Shown: positions 1 through 5,054, counted from the stretch's first letter. The stretch is DNA of 5,304 nt from CAIZGX01 sp039805165 (GCA_039805165.1 JBDLUS010000015.1:1-5304), one strand, 5' to 3'. Made by a program: numbers and translations. The notes: generated from the sequence alone by a model not told the origin.

Positions 1-695
1 TACAATCCCAATTTAGTTTTCAATTCATCCTTCGTCATAAATCCTACATTCGAGAATTTCATTTCGTTGTTAGAATAAAATTTCAGTGTTGGAAGCGCGT
101 CTACGCCCAATTCTGCTGCAATATTCGGATTTTGATCCACATCTATCGTCACAATTTTCAAAGAAGTATTTTCCTTCGCTAATTCTTCCAATGAAGGCTT
201 CATTTTTCGGCAAGGTGCGCACCACTCCGCAGAAAAATCGACCAATACATTTCCACTCGAAACAAGTGTTTTATAGTCTTCAGAACTCATTCCGCCGCTA
301 GCACTAACCTTTCCAGATACAACAGGAAGTCCTGCCGATTTCCATTTCATGATTCCACCTTGAAGCTCATAGACTTCTTTGTACCCTTGCTTACGCATAG
401 CAGCAGCAGCGCTTGAACTTCTTCCACCACTTAAGCAATACACGAAAACAGGCGCATCCTTGTCAATGGCATCTATTCTACGTTGAAAATCATCGCTGTT
501 CCAATCGGCTAGCAAAGCTCCTTCAATATATTCTTTTGAAAATTCTCCCGGCGTGCGAACATCAAGCAAAACCGCATTGGGCGTTGATTTCAGCTTTTCC
601 GAAAAAGATTTTGCGTCAAGAACTGGATTGCCTCCGTTCGAAGTGCAAGCGCTAAAGAATAGCGCAACAAACAATAGTAAACTTGAATATTTCAT
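1..695 (-). CDS. Rhodanese-thioredoxin fusion lipoprotein (lacks only the last base of its probable stop)
   Basis: This frame is open from ATG at 695 to the window edge and gives 231 residues. The last two bases are TA, so the stop (TAA or TAG) is probably cut off by one base. Residues 1-17 form a lipoprotein signal with lipobox FSAC, putting the lipidated Cys at 17. There is no run of acidic residues after it, so a periplasm-facing anchor is more likely than surface export. Residues about 24-125 are a rhodanese domain: DVRTPGEF at 45-52 and active-site loop CLSGGRS with catalytic Cys87. Residues about 136-231 are a thioredoxin domain: buried Asp153, WCAPC at 158-162 and the cis-Pro region LPT at 201-203. 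The C-terminus matches the usual end of thioredoxin. Known chemistry is sulfur transfer through a Cys persulfide plus dithiol-disulfide exchange. That the thioredoxin half recharges or reduces the rhodanese half is inference. It is divergent from the gene at 771. Confidence 0.93.
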   Translation of the reverse strand, partial: MKYSSLLLFVALFFSACTSNGGNPVLDAKSFSEKLKSTPNAVLLDVRTPGEFSKEYIEGALLADWNSDDFQRRIDAIDKDAPVFVYCLSGGRSSSAAAAMRKQGYKEVYELQGGIMKWKSAGLPVVSGKVSASGGMSSEDYKTLVSSGNVLVDFSAEWCAPCRKMKPSLEELAKENTSLKIVTIDVDQNPNIAAELGVDALPTLKFYSNNEMKFSNVGFMTKDELKTKLGL

Positions 696-699
696 TTCG

Positions 700-707
700 C
701 GAATGTA
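700..707 (-). promoter_or_regulatory. Bacteroidetes -7 box of the rhodanese-thioredoxin gene
   Basis: On the minus strand this reads TACATTCG, one base off the Bacteroidetes -7 consensus TAnnTTTG. It is followed by CGAA and then the ATG at 695. No Shine-Dalgarno sequence fits in the four-base gap. I see no clear TTG at the -33 position. The placement predicts a transcript beginning at or within about two bases of the start codon. Confidence 0.55.
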
Positions 708-732
708 CGAAGTCGAATTCTTCCTTTGTGTG

Positions 733-758
733 ATAGGAATTACATAGGCTGTTCCTAT
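733..758. promoter_or_regulatory. Inverted repeat between divergent promoters, possible operator
   Basis: ATAGGAA at 733-739 and TTCCTAT at 752-758 are perfect 7-base inverted arms with a 12-base spacer, so the half-sites are 19 bases (about two helical turns) apart. The right arm abuts the plus-strand -7 box at 759, and the whole element covers the expected -33 zones of both divergent promoters. A dimeric regulator could sit here and affect both genes; this is inference from position and symmetry only. Confidence 0.3.
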
Positions 759-766
759 TACATTTG
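759..766 (+). promoter_or_regulatory. Bacteroidetes -7 box of the T9SS secreted-protein gene
   Basis: TACATTTG is an exact match to TAnnTTTG. It is followed by TAGT and the ATG at 771. There is no Shine-Dalgarno sequence. This placement supports ATG 771 as the start and argues against the in-frame TTG at 726, which lies upstream of the promoter box. No convincing -33 TTG at the usual spacing is visible. Confidence 0.65.
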
Positions 767-770
767 TAGT

Positions 771-2651
771 ATGAAGTTATATTCCATTCTAACGGCCTTA
801 CTTCTTTCTGCCGCAACCAGTTTTGGTCAGTGTGTAGTTATTAATGAAGTTATGGTGAATGCCGCTGGTGCGTGTGACGGAAGCTGCACACCGAATACAG
901 GCGAGTGGATTGAACTTTACAACAACTGTCCTTTCCCTTGGAACATTGAATGCTACATTCTATCTGACGGAGATTTTTCAATAACCCTTCCCGCTGGAAC
1001 AACCATACCGGGTAATGGATTCATTGTCATTGGCTCCTCGAATTCTGGAGTGCCGGTAGATGTGAACATTGGGACATGCGGATGCACAACAGGACCTAAC
1101 GCGCAAGTTGGAATTTTAACGAATAGCGCGGAACAACTTTTATTATTCGACAACATTGGAACCATAATCGACGGTATCGTTTGGGGCGGTGGACAATGGA
1201 ATCAACAAACTTCTTTCACAACCAACCCAATAGGGCCGTGCCCTACTTTCACCGTTCCTATACTCCCTGTATTTACTCAAATTCAATCGGTGCCTGGACA
1301 AAGTTCTAACGATGGATTAACGGTTTTCAGAAGTTGCGACGGTGTTAACCCATGGGTATCAGGAACTCTACCCCCTTCTCCCGGGGCTTCGAACAATAGT
1401 GATGTGCCTGTAACAGCGAGTTTCAGTGTTTCAGAAAACAGTGTATGTGAAGGTGATTGTGTTCAAGTAATCAATACCTCTGCTGGTAATCCGGGATTGT
1501 GGACCTGGATCGTAAATGGCACCCCGGATTTAACATTAGACAGCATCGCTCCTACTCTTTGTTACAGTGCCCCTGGAGTTTATACTTACTCACTTATTGC
1601 AAGCAATGGATGTTCAGCTGATACGCTAATCGATGGCGCAACGGTAAACGTTATTCCGTTGAGCACCTTGAATGTTACTCCAAATATAGACGATGTTGTT
1701 TGCGACAACTCTCCAACGGTCTTCAGTACAACCAGTATTTGCAGCACGTATCAATGGCAAATGAATGGAGTTGCCATTGCGGGAGAAATCTCTGATTCAT
1801 ACACTGCTACTGCCGATGGTGTTTATTCGCTTACTTGTCCGAACGACATTTGCATAGCACCAAGCACAGCTGTTGAGTTAGACTATCAGAATTTTCAAAC
1901 CGCCCTCTCTCCTGCTTCAACGGTTTTGTGTGTTGGAGAAAGTCAGCAATTAACGCTGAGTGTGTTGAGCGATGGTCCTGCTGTAAACAATGAATGGACG
2001 TTGAATGGAAATCCGCTCACTTCAGGTTTTACAAGTTTCTTGGGTGTAGATATGGGCGTTTATTCAGTCATTAGTTCTAATCCAGATGGCTGCACATCTA
2101 CCGCAACAGCAGAACTCCTTAGTGCGAATAACAATCCGAACATCACCATTCAGAACTTAACGCAATCGGGATGCTGGGACGGTCCAACTTCATTGTCAAT
2201 TGATGCCTCTTATACAAACGTATCTTGGGACAATGGTTCTTCCGATTTCAGTATTGAATTGCTTTCCAACGCAACCGTAAATGTTACAGCGCTTGACCCT
2301 AACGGATGCGATGCATCGGGCACCTATACTTTAGATCTTCCTGAATGCGCTAATCTTGTTGTTCCGAATATCTTCAGTCCAACCAACGACAGTTTCAACG
2401 AAGTATTTCAGTTGGTATTTGCCGGAGATGGAAGTACAACTGCTGTAAAAAATTACTCTATTCAGATTTTCAATCGTTGGGGAACGATGGTTTTTGAGTC
2501 AACTGACCCGGAGAACAATTGGAACGGAACCATTAATGGAAACGACGCTTCTACAGGCGTTTATTATTACGTTGTGAATGCTGAATACGCTAATGGAGAA
2601 TCTATTTTAACTCCAAACCAACGCAGCGGGTGGTTTCAGTTGGTTCGCTAG
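771..2651 (+). CDS. Secreted lamin-tail and Ig/PKD-like protein with type-B T9SS C-terminal domain
   Basis: The product has 626 residues from ATG 771. Residues 1-19 are a signal peptide (MKLYSILTAL start, SFG|Q cleavage), giving an N-terminal Gln as is common in Bacteroidetes. About 21-160 is a lamin-tail domain: VVINEVMVN at 22-30, GEWIELYN at 44-51, LPAGTTIPGNGFIVIG at 73-88 and LLLFDNIGTIIDGIVW at 123-138. About 212-297 is a PKD-like module with SFSV, WTW and YTYSLIASNGC. About 300-372 and 380-450 are Ig-like modules. About 455-527 is a further PKD-like module. The last ~97 residues (530-626) are the gliding-motility-type (CHU_C, type B) T9SS sorting domain: VPNIFSPTND at 531-540, FNRWGTMVFES at 567-577, WNG at 584-586 and TGVYYYVV at 595-602. 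It has 22 Cys, most of them in the exported modules, suggesting disulfides. No enzyme domain is visible, so an adhesive or structural surface role is inferred. Its end is TWFQLVR-like rather than the commoner VTLIR type. Confidence 0.9.
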   Translation: MKLYSILTALLLSAATSFGQCVVINEVMVNAAGACDGSCTPNTGEWIELYNNCPFPWNIECYILSDGDFSITLPAGTTIPGNGFIVIGSSNSGVPVDVNIGTCGCTTGPNAQVGILTNSAEQLLLFDNIGTIIDGIVWGGGQWNQQTSFTTNPIGPCPTFTVPILPVFTQIQSVPGQSSNDGLTVFRSCDGVNPWVSGTLPPSPGASNNSDVPVTASFSVSENSVCEGDCVQVINTSAGNPGLWTWIVNGTPDLTLDSIAPTLCYSAPGVYTYSLIASNGCSADTLIDGATVNVIPLSTLNVTPNIDDVVCDNSPTVFSTTSICSTYQWQMNGVAIAGEISDSYTATADGVYSLTCPNDICIAPSTAVELDYQNFQTALSPASTVLCVGESQQLTLSVLSDGPAVNNEWTLNGNPLTSGFTSFLGVDMGVYSVISSNPDGCTSTATAELLSANNNPNITIQNLTQSGCWDGPTSLSIDASYTNVSWDNGSSDFSIELLSNATVNVTALDPNGCDASGTYTLDLPECANLVVPNIFSPTNDSFNEVFQLVFAGDGSTTAVKNYSIQIFNRWGTMVFESTDPENNWNGTINGNDASTGVYYYVVNAEYANGESILTPNQRSGWFQLVR

Positions 2652-2666
2652 AATCTGAAGCTAGCG
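2646..2666. repeat. Inverted repeat over the convergent stop codons
   Basis: CGCTAG at 2646-2651 and CTAGCG at 2661-2666 form a perfect 6-base stem with a 9-base loop. The left arm contains both overlapping stop codons. There is no T-tract on either side, so it is not a standard intrinsic terminator, yet it is the only symmetric element I see where the two convergent transcripts must end. It may be coincidental. Confidence 0.35.
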
Positions 2667-3514
2667 CCTATGCGCACTCCAAAGTAATTATAATATTGTC
2701 CTTCTAAAACAGCTGCGCCAGAAGCCGAAAGTCTTCCGTAATAACGCATATAACTGTGAGCTAATAGTGCGTGAATTTTAATTTGGTCATTCAATATCAA
2801 AGACACTCCAGCCCCATCGTTGAAATCAAAAGACCCTACACTTCCTTTGTGGTAAGCGATACCGGTTGAAACCATAATCAAAGGACTGATCTTTTTGGTA
2901 GGCATTACACGAGCACGAAGGTCGAGCATAAATGGAACAGAGAATCCAATATCGTCGGAATAACCCATTGCTCCAATACCAATTCCAGCGAACGCCCAAT
3001 TCTTATATCCAATTCCGTTCACCGAATATACTCCACCAAATGAAGAGGCATTAGCAACTGTTTTTTTATCAATGACTGGCATGCCTGTCCAAGGATCTAT
3101 AACTGGCATACCTGTCGATGGGTCAACACGAGGGACATCAATTAACAACCCTCCTATTTTTCCTACACCTAAGCCAACTACTCCCTCATTCACCGACTCG
3201 AAATAAAAATCACCATAGGTATTCTTTGCTTTCGGCGTAGGCATGGCATTGATGTCCGCTGCACTTAACTCTGATGGCTTCGAAGTGTTTTTATTATTTG
3301 CGTCAAGCACAATGTATTCAATGTCGTTAAATGGAATATCAACAATGGCATTGACAGAAATTTCAATGGTGAAAGACTCTTGTGGTTTGTAACTAACTAT
3401 ACGCGCGGTAAGCACATCACCGTTTTTCAAATAGATTTTCGACTTGCCTGTTCCCTGCGCTATACCAACAACAGAGAGTAAACAAGCGAAAAAGAATAGA
3501 ATTGCTTTGTTCAT
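2648..3514 (-). CDS. Probable outer-membrane beta-barrel protein with N-terminal NGD-type module
   Basis: ATG at 3514 gives 288 residues. The frame stays open further upstream to 3604, but that extension runs through a terminator and a tRNA gene. ATG 3514 is preceded by a perfect -7 box and starts a clean signal peptide (1-19, GIA|Q). Residues 26-67 hold the motif IYLKNGDVLTARIV followed by IPFNDIEYIV, a small beta-rich module I recognise from many uncharacterised Bacteroidetes envelope proteins. Residues 70-100 are a polar linker. From about 103 the pattern is alternating and Gly-rich, with aromatic residues and strand-like segments to the end. It terminates in RIGASFRF, with the C-terminal Phe typical of outer-membrane barrels. 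Residues 131-148 are a duplicated nonapeptide. The function is unknown; an outer-membrane location is inferred. Its stop overlaps the stop of the convergent neighbour by four bases (CTAG). Confidence 0.85.
   Translation of the reverse strand: MNKAILFFFACLLSVVGIAQGTGKSKIYLKNGDVLTARIVSYKPQESFTIEISVNAIVDIPFNDIEYIVLDANNKNTSKPSELSAADINAMPTPKAKNTYGDFYFESVNEGVVGLGVGKIGGLLIDVPRVDPSTGMPVIDPWTGMPVIDKKTVANASSFGGVYSVNGIGYKNWAFAGIGIGAMGYSDDIGFSVPFMLDLRARVMPTKKISPLIMVSTGIAYHKGSVGSFDFNDGAGVSLILNDQIKIHALLAHSYMRYYGRLSASGAAVLEGQYYNYFGVRIGASFRF
3071..3124 (-). repeat. Two tandem 27-base units encoding DPxTGMPVI
   Basis: Residues 131-139 (DPSTGMPVI) and 140-148 (DPWTGMPVI) of the barrel protein are adjacent copies differing at one residue. 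The DNA copies differ at six of 27 bases, and five of the six differences are synonymous. This indicates an older duplication kept at the protein level rather than a recent slippage event. It lies just before a strand-like segment, so an exposed loop or early turn is plausible. Confidence 0.85.
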
Positions 3515-3518
3515 AGAG

Positions 3519-3526
3519 CAAATATA
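3519..3526 (-). promoter_or_regulatory. -7 box of the beta-barrel protein gene
   Basis: On the minus strand this is TATATTTG, an exact TAnnTTTG match. It is followed by CTCT and ATG at 3514. It begins immediately after the T-rich tail of the tRNA terminator, so termination of the tRNA transcript and initiation of this gene share the same few bases. It supports the 288-residue start. Confidence 0.65.
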
Positions 3527-3531
3527 AAAGA

Positions 3532-3558
3532 AAAAGCCCCGACTAAATCGAGGCTTTT
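3532..3558 (-). terminator. Intrinsic terminator of tRNA-Ser
   Basis: On the minus strand AAAAGCCTCGA (3558-3548) pairs with TCGGGGCTTTT (3542-3532) across a five-base loop TTTAG. This is an 11-pair stem with a single G-T pair, followed by a T-rich run (CTTTTT, then CTTTT). It starts four bases after the last base of the tRNA. The plus-strand reading has only TTTT after the stem, so a minus-strand terminator is the better reading. Confidence 0.85.
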
Positions 3559-3562
3559 CAAG

Positions 3563-3647
3563 CGGAGAGTTAGGGATTCGAACCCCAGGACCTGTTACAG
3601 TCAACAGTTTTCAAGACTGCCGCAATCGACCACTCTGCCAACTCTCC
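3563..3647 (-). tRNA. tRNA-Ser (anticodon UGA)
   Basis: Read on the minus strand, GGAGAGT (3647-3641) pairs perfectly with ACTCTCC (3570-3564), with discriminator G at 3563. The anticodon loop is CTTGAAA, with anticodon TGA at 3613-3611, between the stem arms GCAGT and ACTGT. The D arm contains AGTGGTCGA. A long variable arm with its own small stem (CTG/CAG) marks a class II serine tRNA. The T loop is TTCGAAT between TGGGG and CCCTA. The length is 85 bases without CCA; CCA is not encoded, since CTT follows, so it must be added enzymatically. It decodes UCA and probably other UCN codons. It has its own -7 box and terminator, so it is a single-gene unit. Confidence 0.97.
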
Positions 3648-3651
3648 GCGG

Positions 3652-3659
3652 CAAAGATA
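3652..3659 (-). promoter_or_regulatory. -7 box of tRNA-Ser
   Basis: On the minus strand this is TATCTTTG, an exact TAnnTTTG match. Only CCGC lies between it and the first base of the mature tRNA at 3647. This is the same four-base spacing seen before several start codons here, and it predicts a primary transcript with almost no 5' leader. It is divergent from the box at 3691. Confidence 0.65.
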
Positions 3660-3690
3660 ATATCTTTTTCGAATCATAAAAGAGTTTTCT

Positions 3691-3698
3691 TAAATTCG
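3691..3698 (+). promoter_or_regulatory. -7 box of the exported protein gene at 3704
   Basis: TAAATTCG is one base off TAnnTTTG and carries the same T-to-C variant as the box of the first gene. TTGCA follows, then ATG at 3704. A weak -33-like TTTCG at 3667-3671 lies 19 bases upstream. There is no Shine-Dalgarno sequence. Confidence 0.5.
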
Positions 3699-3703
3699 TT
3701 GCA

Positions 3704-4426
3704 ATGAATTTCGCATCTTACTCAAAATCAATAGTGCTCGTCTGCATTTTTTTTGCAACAGCCCAATTTTGTACCGCTCAGCACTATGTTATTCTTCAAA
3801 ATGGAGATTCAATCACAGGTGTGCGACTGACCTACGATGCACCCATAGCGCAAAATGCCTACTTCACACTGGATCAAAACAGATGGAGAGCCAATGAAAT
3901 TGCCAAATTCAGTAACAACAACGGCACATTCGCGAACCTTTCACATATTCACGGCAACGATACAGAGCGCTATGCCGTTCGAATTAAAAAAGGAAGAGCC
4001 GCCAATGCATACGAGGAAGTTCCGTTCGGCGTGTATTGCGACGACACACTGAAGGTTTATCCAGGTATGAAGAAGGTAAATAAACTTCTTGCTTCGGGAA
4101 AAGACCTCGACTACTACAACCTGGGCAACGGTCCCGTTTACACTGCGAATTACAAGAACATGATGCGCGACTTCAGTTCGAACAGCGAGTCTGTCTATTA
4201 CATAGAACACCACCGCAAACTCAAGCGCATGCAAGTTGCGTTGCTCGCTGCCGGACTCGGGATAATGTCTTACGAATATATTCGTCAAGATAGCTTCGAA
4301 TTCACACCCATCTTCGCTTTGGGAACTGTGATCTCACTGGCACCGCTGCTTGCGCAAAGCCCGAAGAAAGAAGACGTATGGATTGCATTTGATGAGTTCA
4401 ACAGGCCGAAACTAATTACGGAGTAA
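3704..4426 (+). CDS. Exported protein of unknown function with NGD-type module and two C-terminal hydrophobic segments
   Basis: The product has 240 residues. Residues 1-25 are a signal peptide (hydrophobic IVLVCIFFATA at 10-20, cleavage CTA|Q before 26). Residues 28-40 read YVILQNGDSITGV, followed by WRANEIAKFSNNNG at 61-74. This resembles the N-terminal module of the barrel protein at 2648-3514. Residues 75-165 look like a soluble, mostly beta domain with many charged and Tyr residues. A basic stretch HHRKLKR (169-175) precedes a hydrophobic segment at 176-192, and a second hydrophobic segment lies at about 201-217. Together they could form a helical hairpin in the inner membrane. The tail 218-240 is polar. 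I do not recognise the family beyond the shared module, and no catalytic motif is apparent. The stop codon lies inside the first copy of a 34-base tandem repeat. The gene on the other side of that intergenic region is convergent. Confidence 0.82.
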   Translation: MNFASYSKSIVLVCIFFATAQFCTAQHYVILQNGDSITGVRLTYDAPIAQNAYFTLDQNRWRANEIAKFSNNNGTFANLSHIHGNDTERYAVRIKKGRAANAYEEVPFGVYCDDTLKVYPGMKKVNKLLASGKDLDYYNLGNGPVYTANYKNMMRDFSSNSESVYYIEHHRKLKRMQVALLAAGLGIMSYEYIRQDSFEFTPIFALGTVISLAPLLAQSPKKEDVWIAFDEFNRPKLITE

Positions 4427-4490
4427 TTGGAAAACCTTCGGTTTTATTCCTACTGCGTAATGGGAAAATCGAAGATTTTATTCCTATTTC
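4423..4490 (+). repeat. Two tandem 34-base repeats, each with a small hairpin
   Basis: Units 4423-4456 and 4457-4490 are directly adjacent and match at 26 of 34 positions, both starting GTAAT and carrying TTTTATTCCTA. Each holds a six-pair hairpin with a three-base loop: AAAACC-TTC-GGTTTT at 4431-4445 and AAAATC-GAA-GATTTT at 4465-4479. Within the stem a C-G pair is replaced by T-A, a compensated change, and the loops are reverse complements. The A-rich and T-rich arms make them possible weak bidirectional terminators for the two convergent genes. The first unit includes the stop codon of the upstream gene. Confidence 0.75.
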
Positions 4491-4512
4491 ATAATTTCTA
4501 CTTTATAATTTG

Positions 4513-4603
4513 AATCGTGCGAAGCACATTCGCGAAGCATTCGCCGAAGGCATTCGTTGCTTCGCAACATTCGTGCTTGCACAATCGTTGCTCTGCAACA
4601 TTC
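4513..4603. repeat. Array of six miniature hairpins separated by ATTC/AATC
   Basis: Reading the plus strand, an AATC tetranucleotide is followed by GTGC-GAA-GCAC (4517-4527), ATTC, GC-GAA-GC (4532-4538), ATTC, GCC-GAA-GGC (4543-4551), ATTC, GTTGC-TTC-GCAAC (4556-4568), ATTC, GTGC-TT-GCAC (4573-4582), AATC, GTTGC-TCT-GCAAC (4587-4599), ATTC. Stem sequence and length vary, but pairing is always perfect, the linker is always four bases, and most loops are GAA or TTC. The two hairpins at 4431-4479 are also followed at once by ATTC, so they may belong to the same family. It lies in the 187-base gap between two convergent genes and has no plausible coding content. It is not a CRISPR array, because the repeated units are variable and only 11-17 bases long. 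Its function is unknown. Confidence 0.8.
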
Positions 4604-4613
4604 TTACCCTTTC

Positions 4614-5030
4614 TTAACTACAAATAGTATTGTACTTCACACTCAAATGCTTCGGGTAGTCGCTATTGAAAACAAACAAGGTTACTCCGCATAGCCAGAG
4701 TTTTTCGGGAGCATCTGAATAATTTTCCTTCAAAACAGAAACCGAATAAGTTCCTCCTCCTTCATGCGTGAGTAAAAGATCTGGATCTATCTCTTGTGCT
4801 TCGTAATTCGTGAAAGTAACATTGATTCGCTCTTGCCCTTGCGCGAAAACATCTAGCATAGTATCAGCCCCAGCAACCATTTCAAGGTTGGCTCTTGGTC
4901 CTTGCCATTCTGGAAGATCTATGTACCATCTGTCTCTTCTCGGTCCGAATAATCCCAAAATCGGAATCCCTGCTAACTGCGTTGTTTCTTCCACGCGATA
5001 AAAATCGTAGGTCTTAATTTGTTGTGTCAT
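4614..5030 (-). CDS. Small cytoplasmic protein of unknown function
   Basis: ATG at 5030 gives 138 residues with no signal peptide or membrane segment. Visible motifs are WYIDLPEWQG at 35-44, VAGADTMLD at 52-60, INVTFTNYE at 69-77, a Gly-rich GGGTYSV at 91-97 and LWLCGVTLFVFNSDYP at 111-126. The alternation of short hydrophobic and polar stretches suggests a small mixed alpha/beta fold. From memory, the pairing of a GADTM-D motif with a later WLC-x-x-LF segment resembles the uncharacterised DUF6717 type. I cannot confirm this and no function follows from it. Unlike the other genes here, its ATG is not placed four or five bases behind a -7 box; it is preceded by an A-rich leader. It converges on the gene at 3704-4426 across the hairpin array. 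Confidence 0.75.
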   Translation of the reverse strand: MTQQIKTYDFYRVEETTQLAGIPILGLFGPRRDRWYIDLPEWQGPRANLEMVAGADTMLDVFAQGQERINVTFTNYEAQEIDPDLLLTHEGGGTYSVSVLKENYSDAPEKLWLCGVTLFVFNSDYPKHLSVKYNTICS

Positions 5031-5054
5031 TTTATATGGTTTTTAAATTTCACA

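Noticed and set aside
86..747. Three plus-strand open frames over the first gene
   Set aside because: The minus strand carries the rhodanese and thioredoxin active sites across the same bases.
726..770. Upstream TTG start adding 15 residues to the T9SS protein
   Set aside because: The extension lies upstream of and across the -7 box and would bury the signal peptide; ATG 771 begins a clean signal sequence.
831..833. Cys21 of the T9SS protein as a lipidation site
   Set aside because: The preceding residues FGQ do not fit a lipobox; cleavage before Gln20 and T9SS export fit better.
953..1165. Minus-strand 70-codon open frame inside the T9SS gene
   Set aside because: The plus-strand frame encodes clear lamin-tail motifs here; the antisense frame has no promoter, signal or recognisable motif.
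3515..3604. Longer N-terminus for the barrel protein
   Set aside because: The extra 30 codons cross a strong terminator and the tRNA-Ser gene; ATG 3514 has a -7 box and starts the signal peptide.
3941..4288. Minus-strand 115-codon open frame inside the exported-protein gene
   Set aside because: It is antisense to a well-supported gene with a signal peptide and shows no -7 box or domain of its own.
4513..4603. CRISPR array or riboswitch
   Set aside because: The units are 11-17 bases, with variable stems and no spacers of regular length, and they lie downstream of both flanking genes rather than before one.
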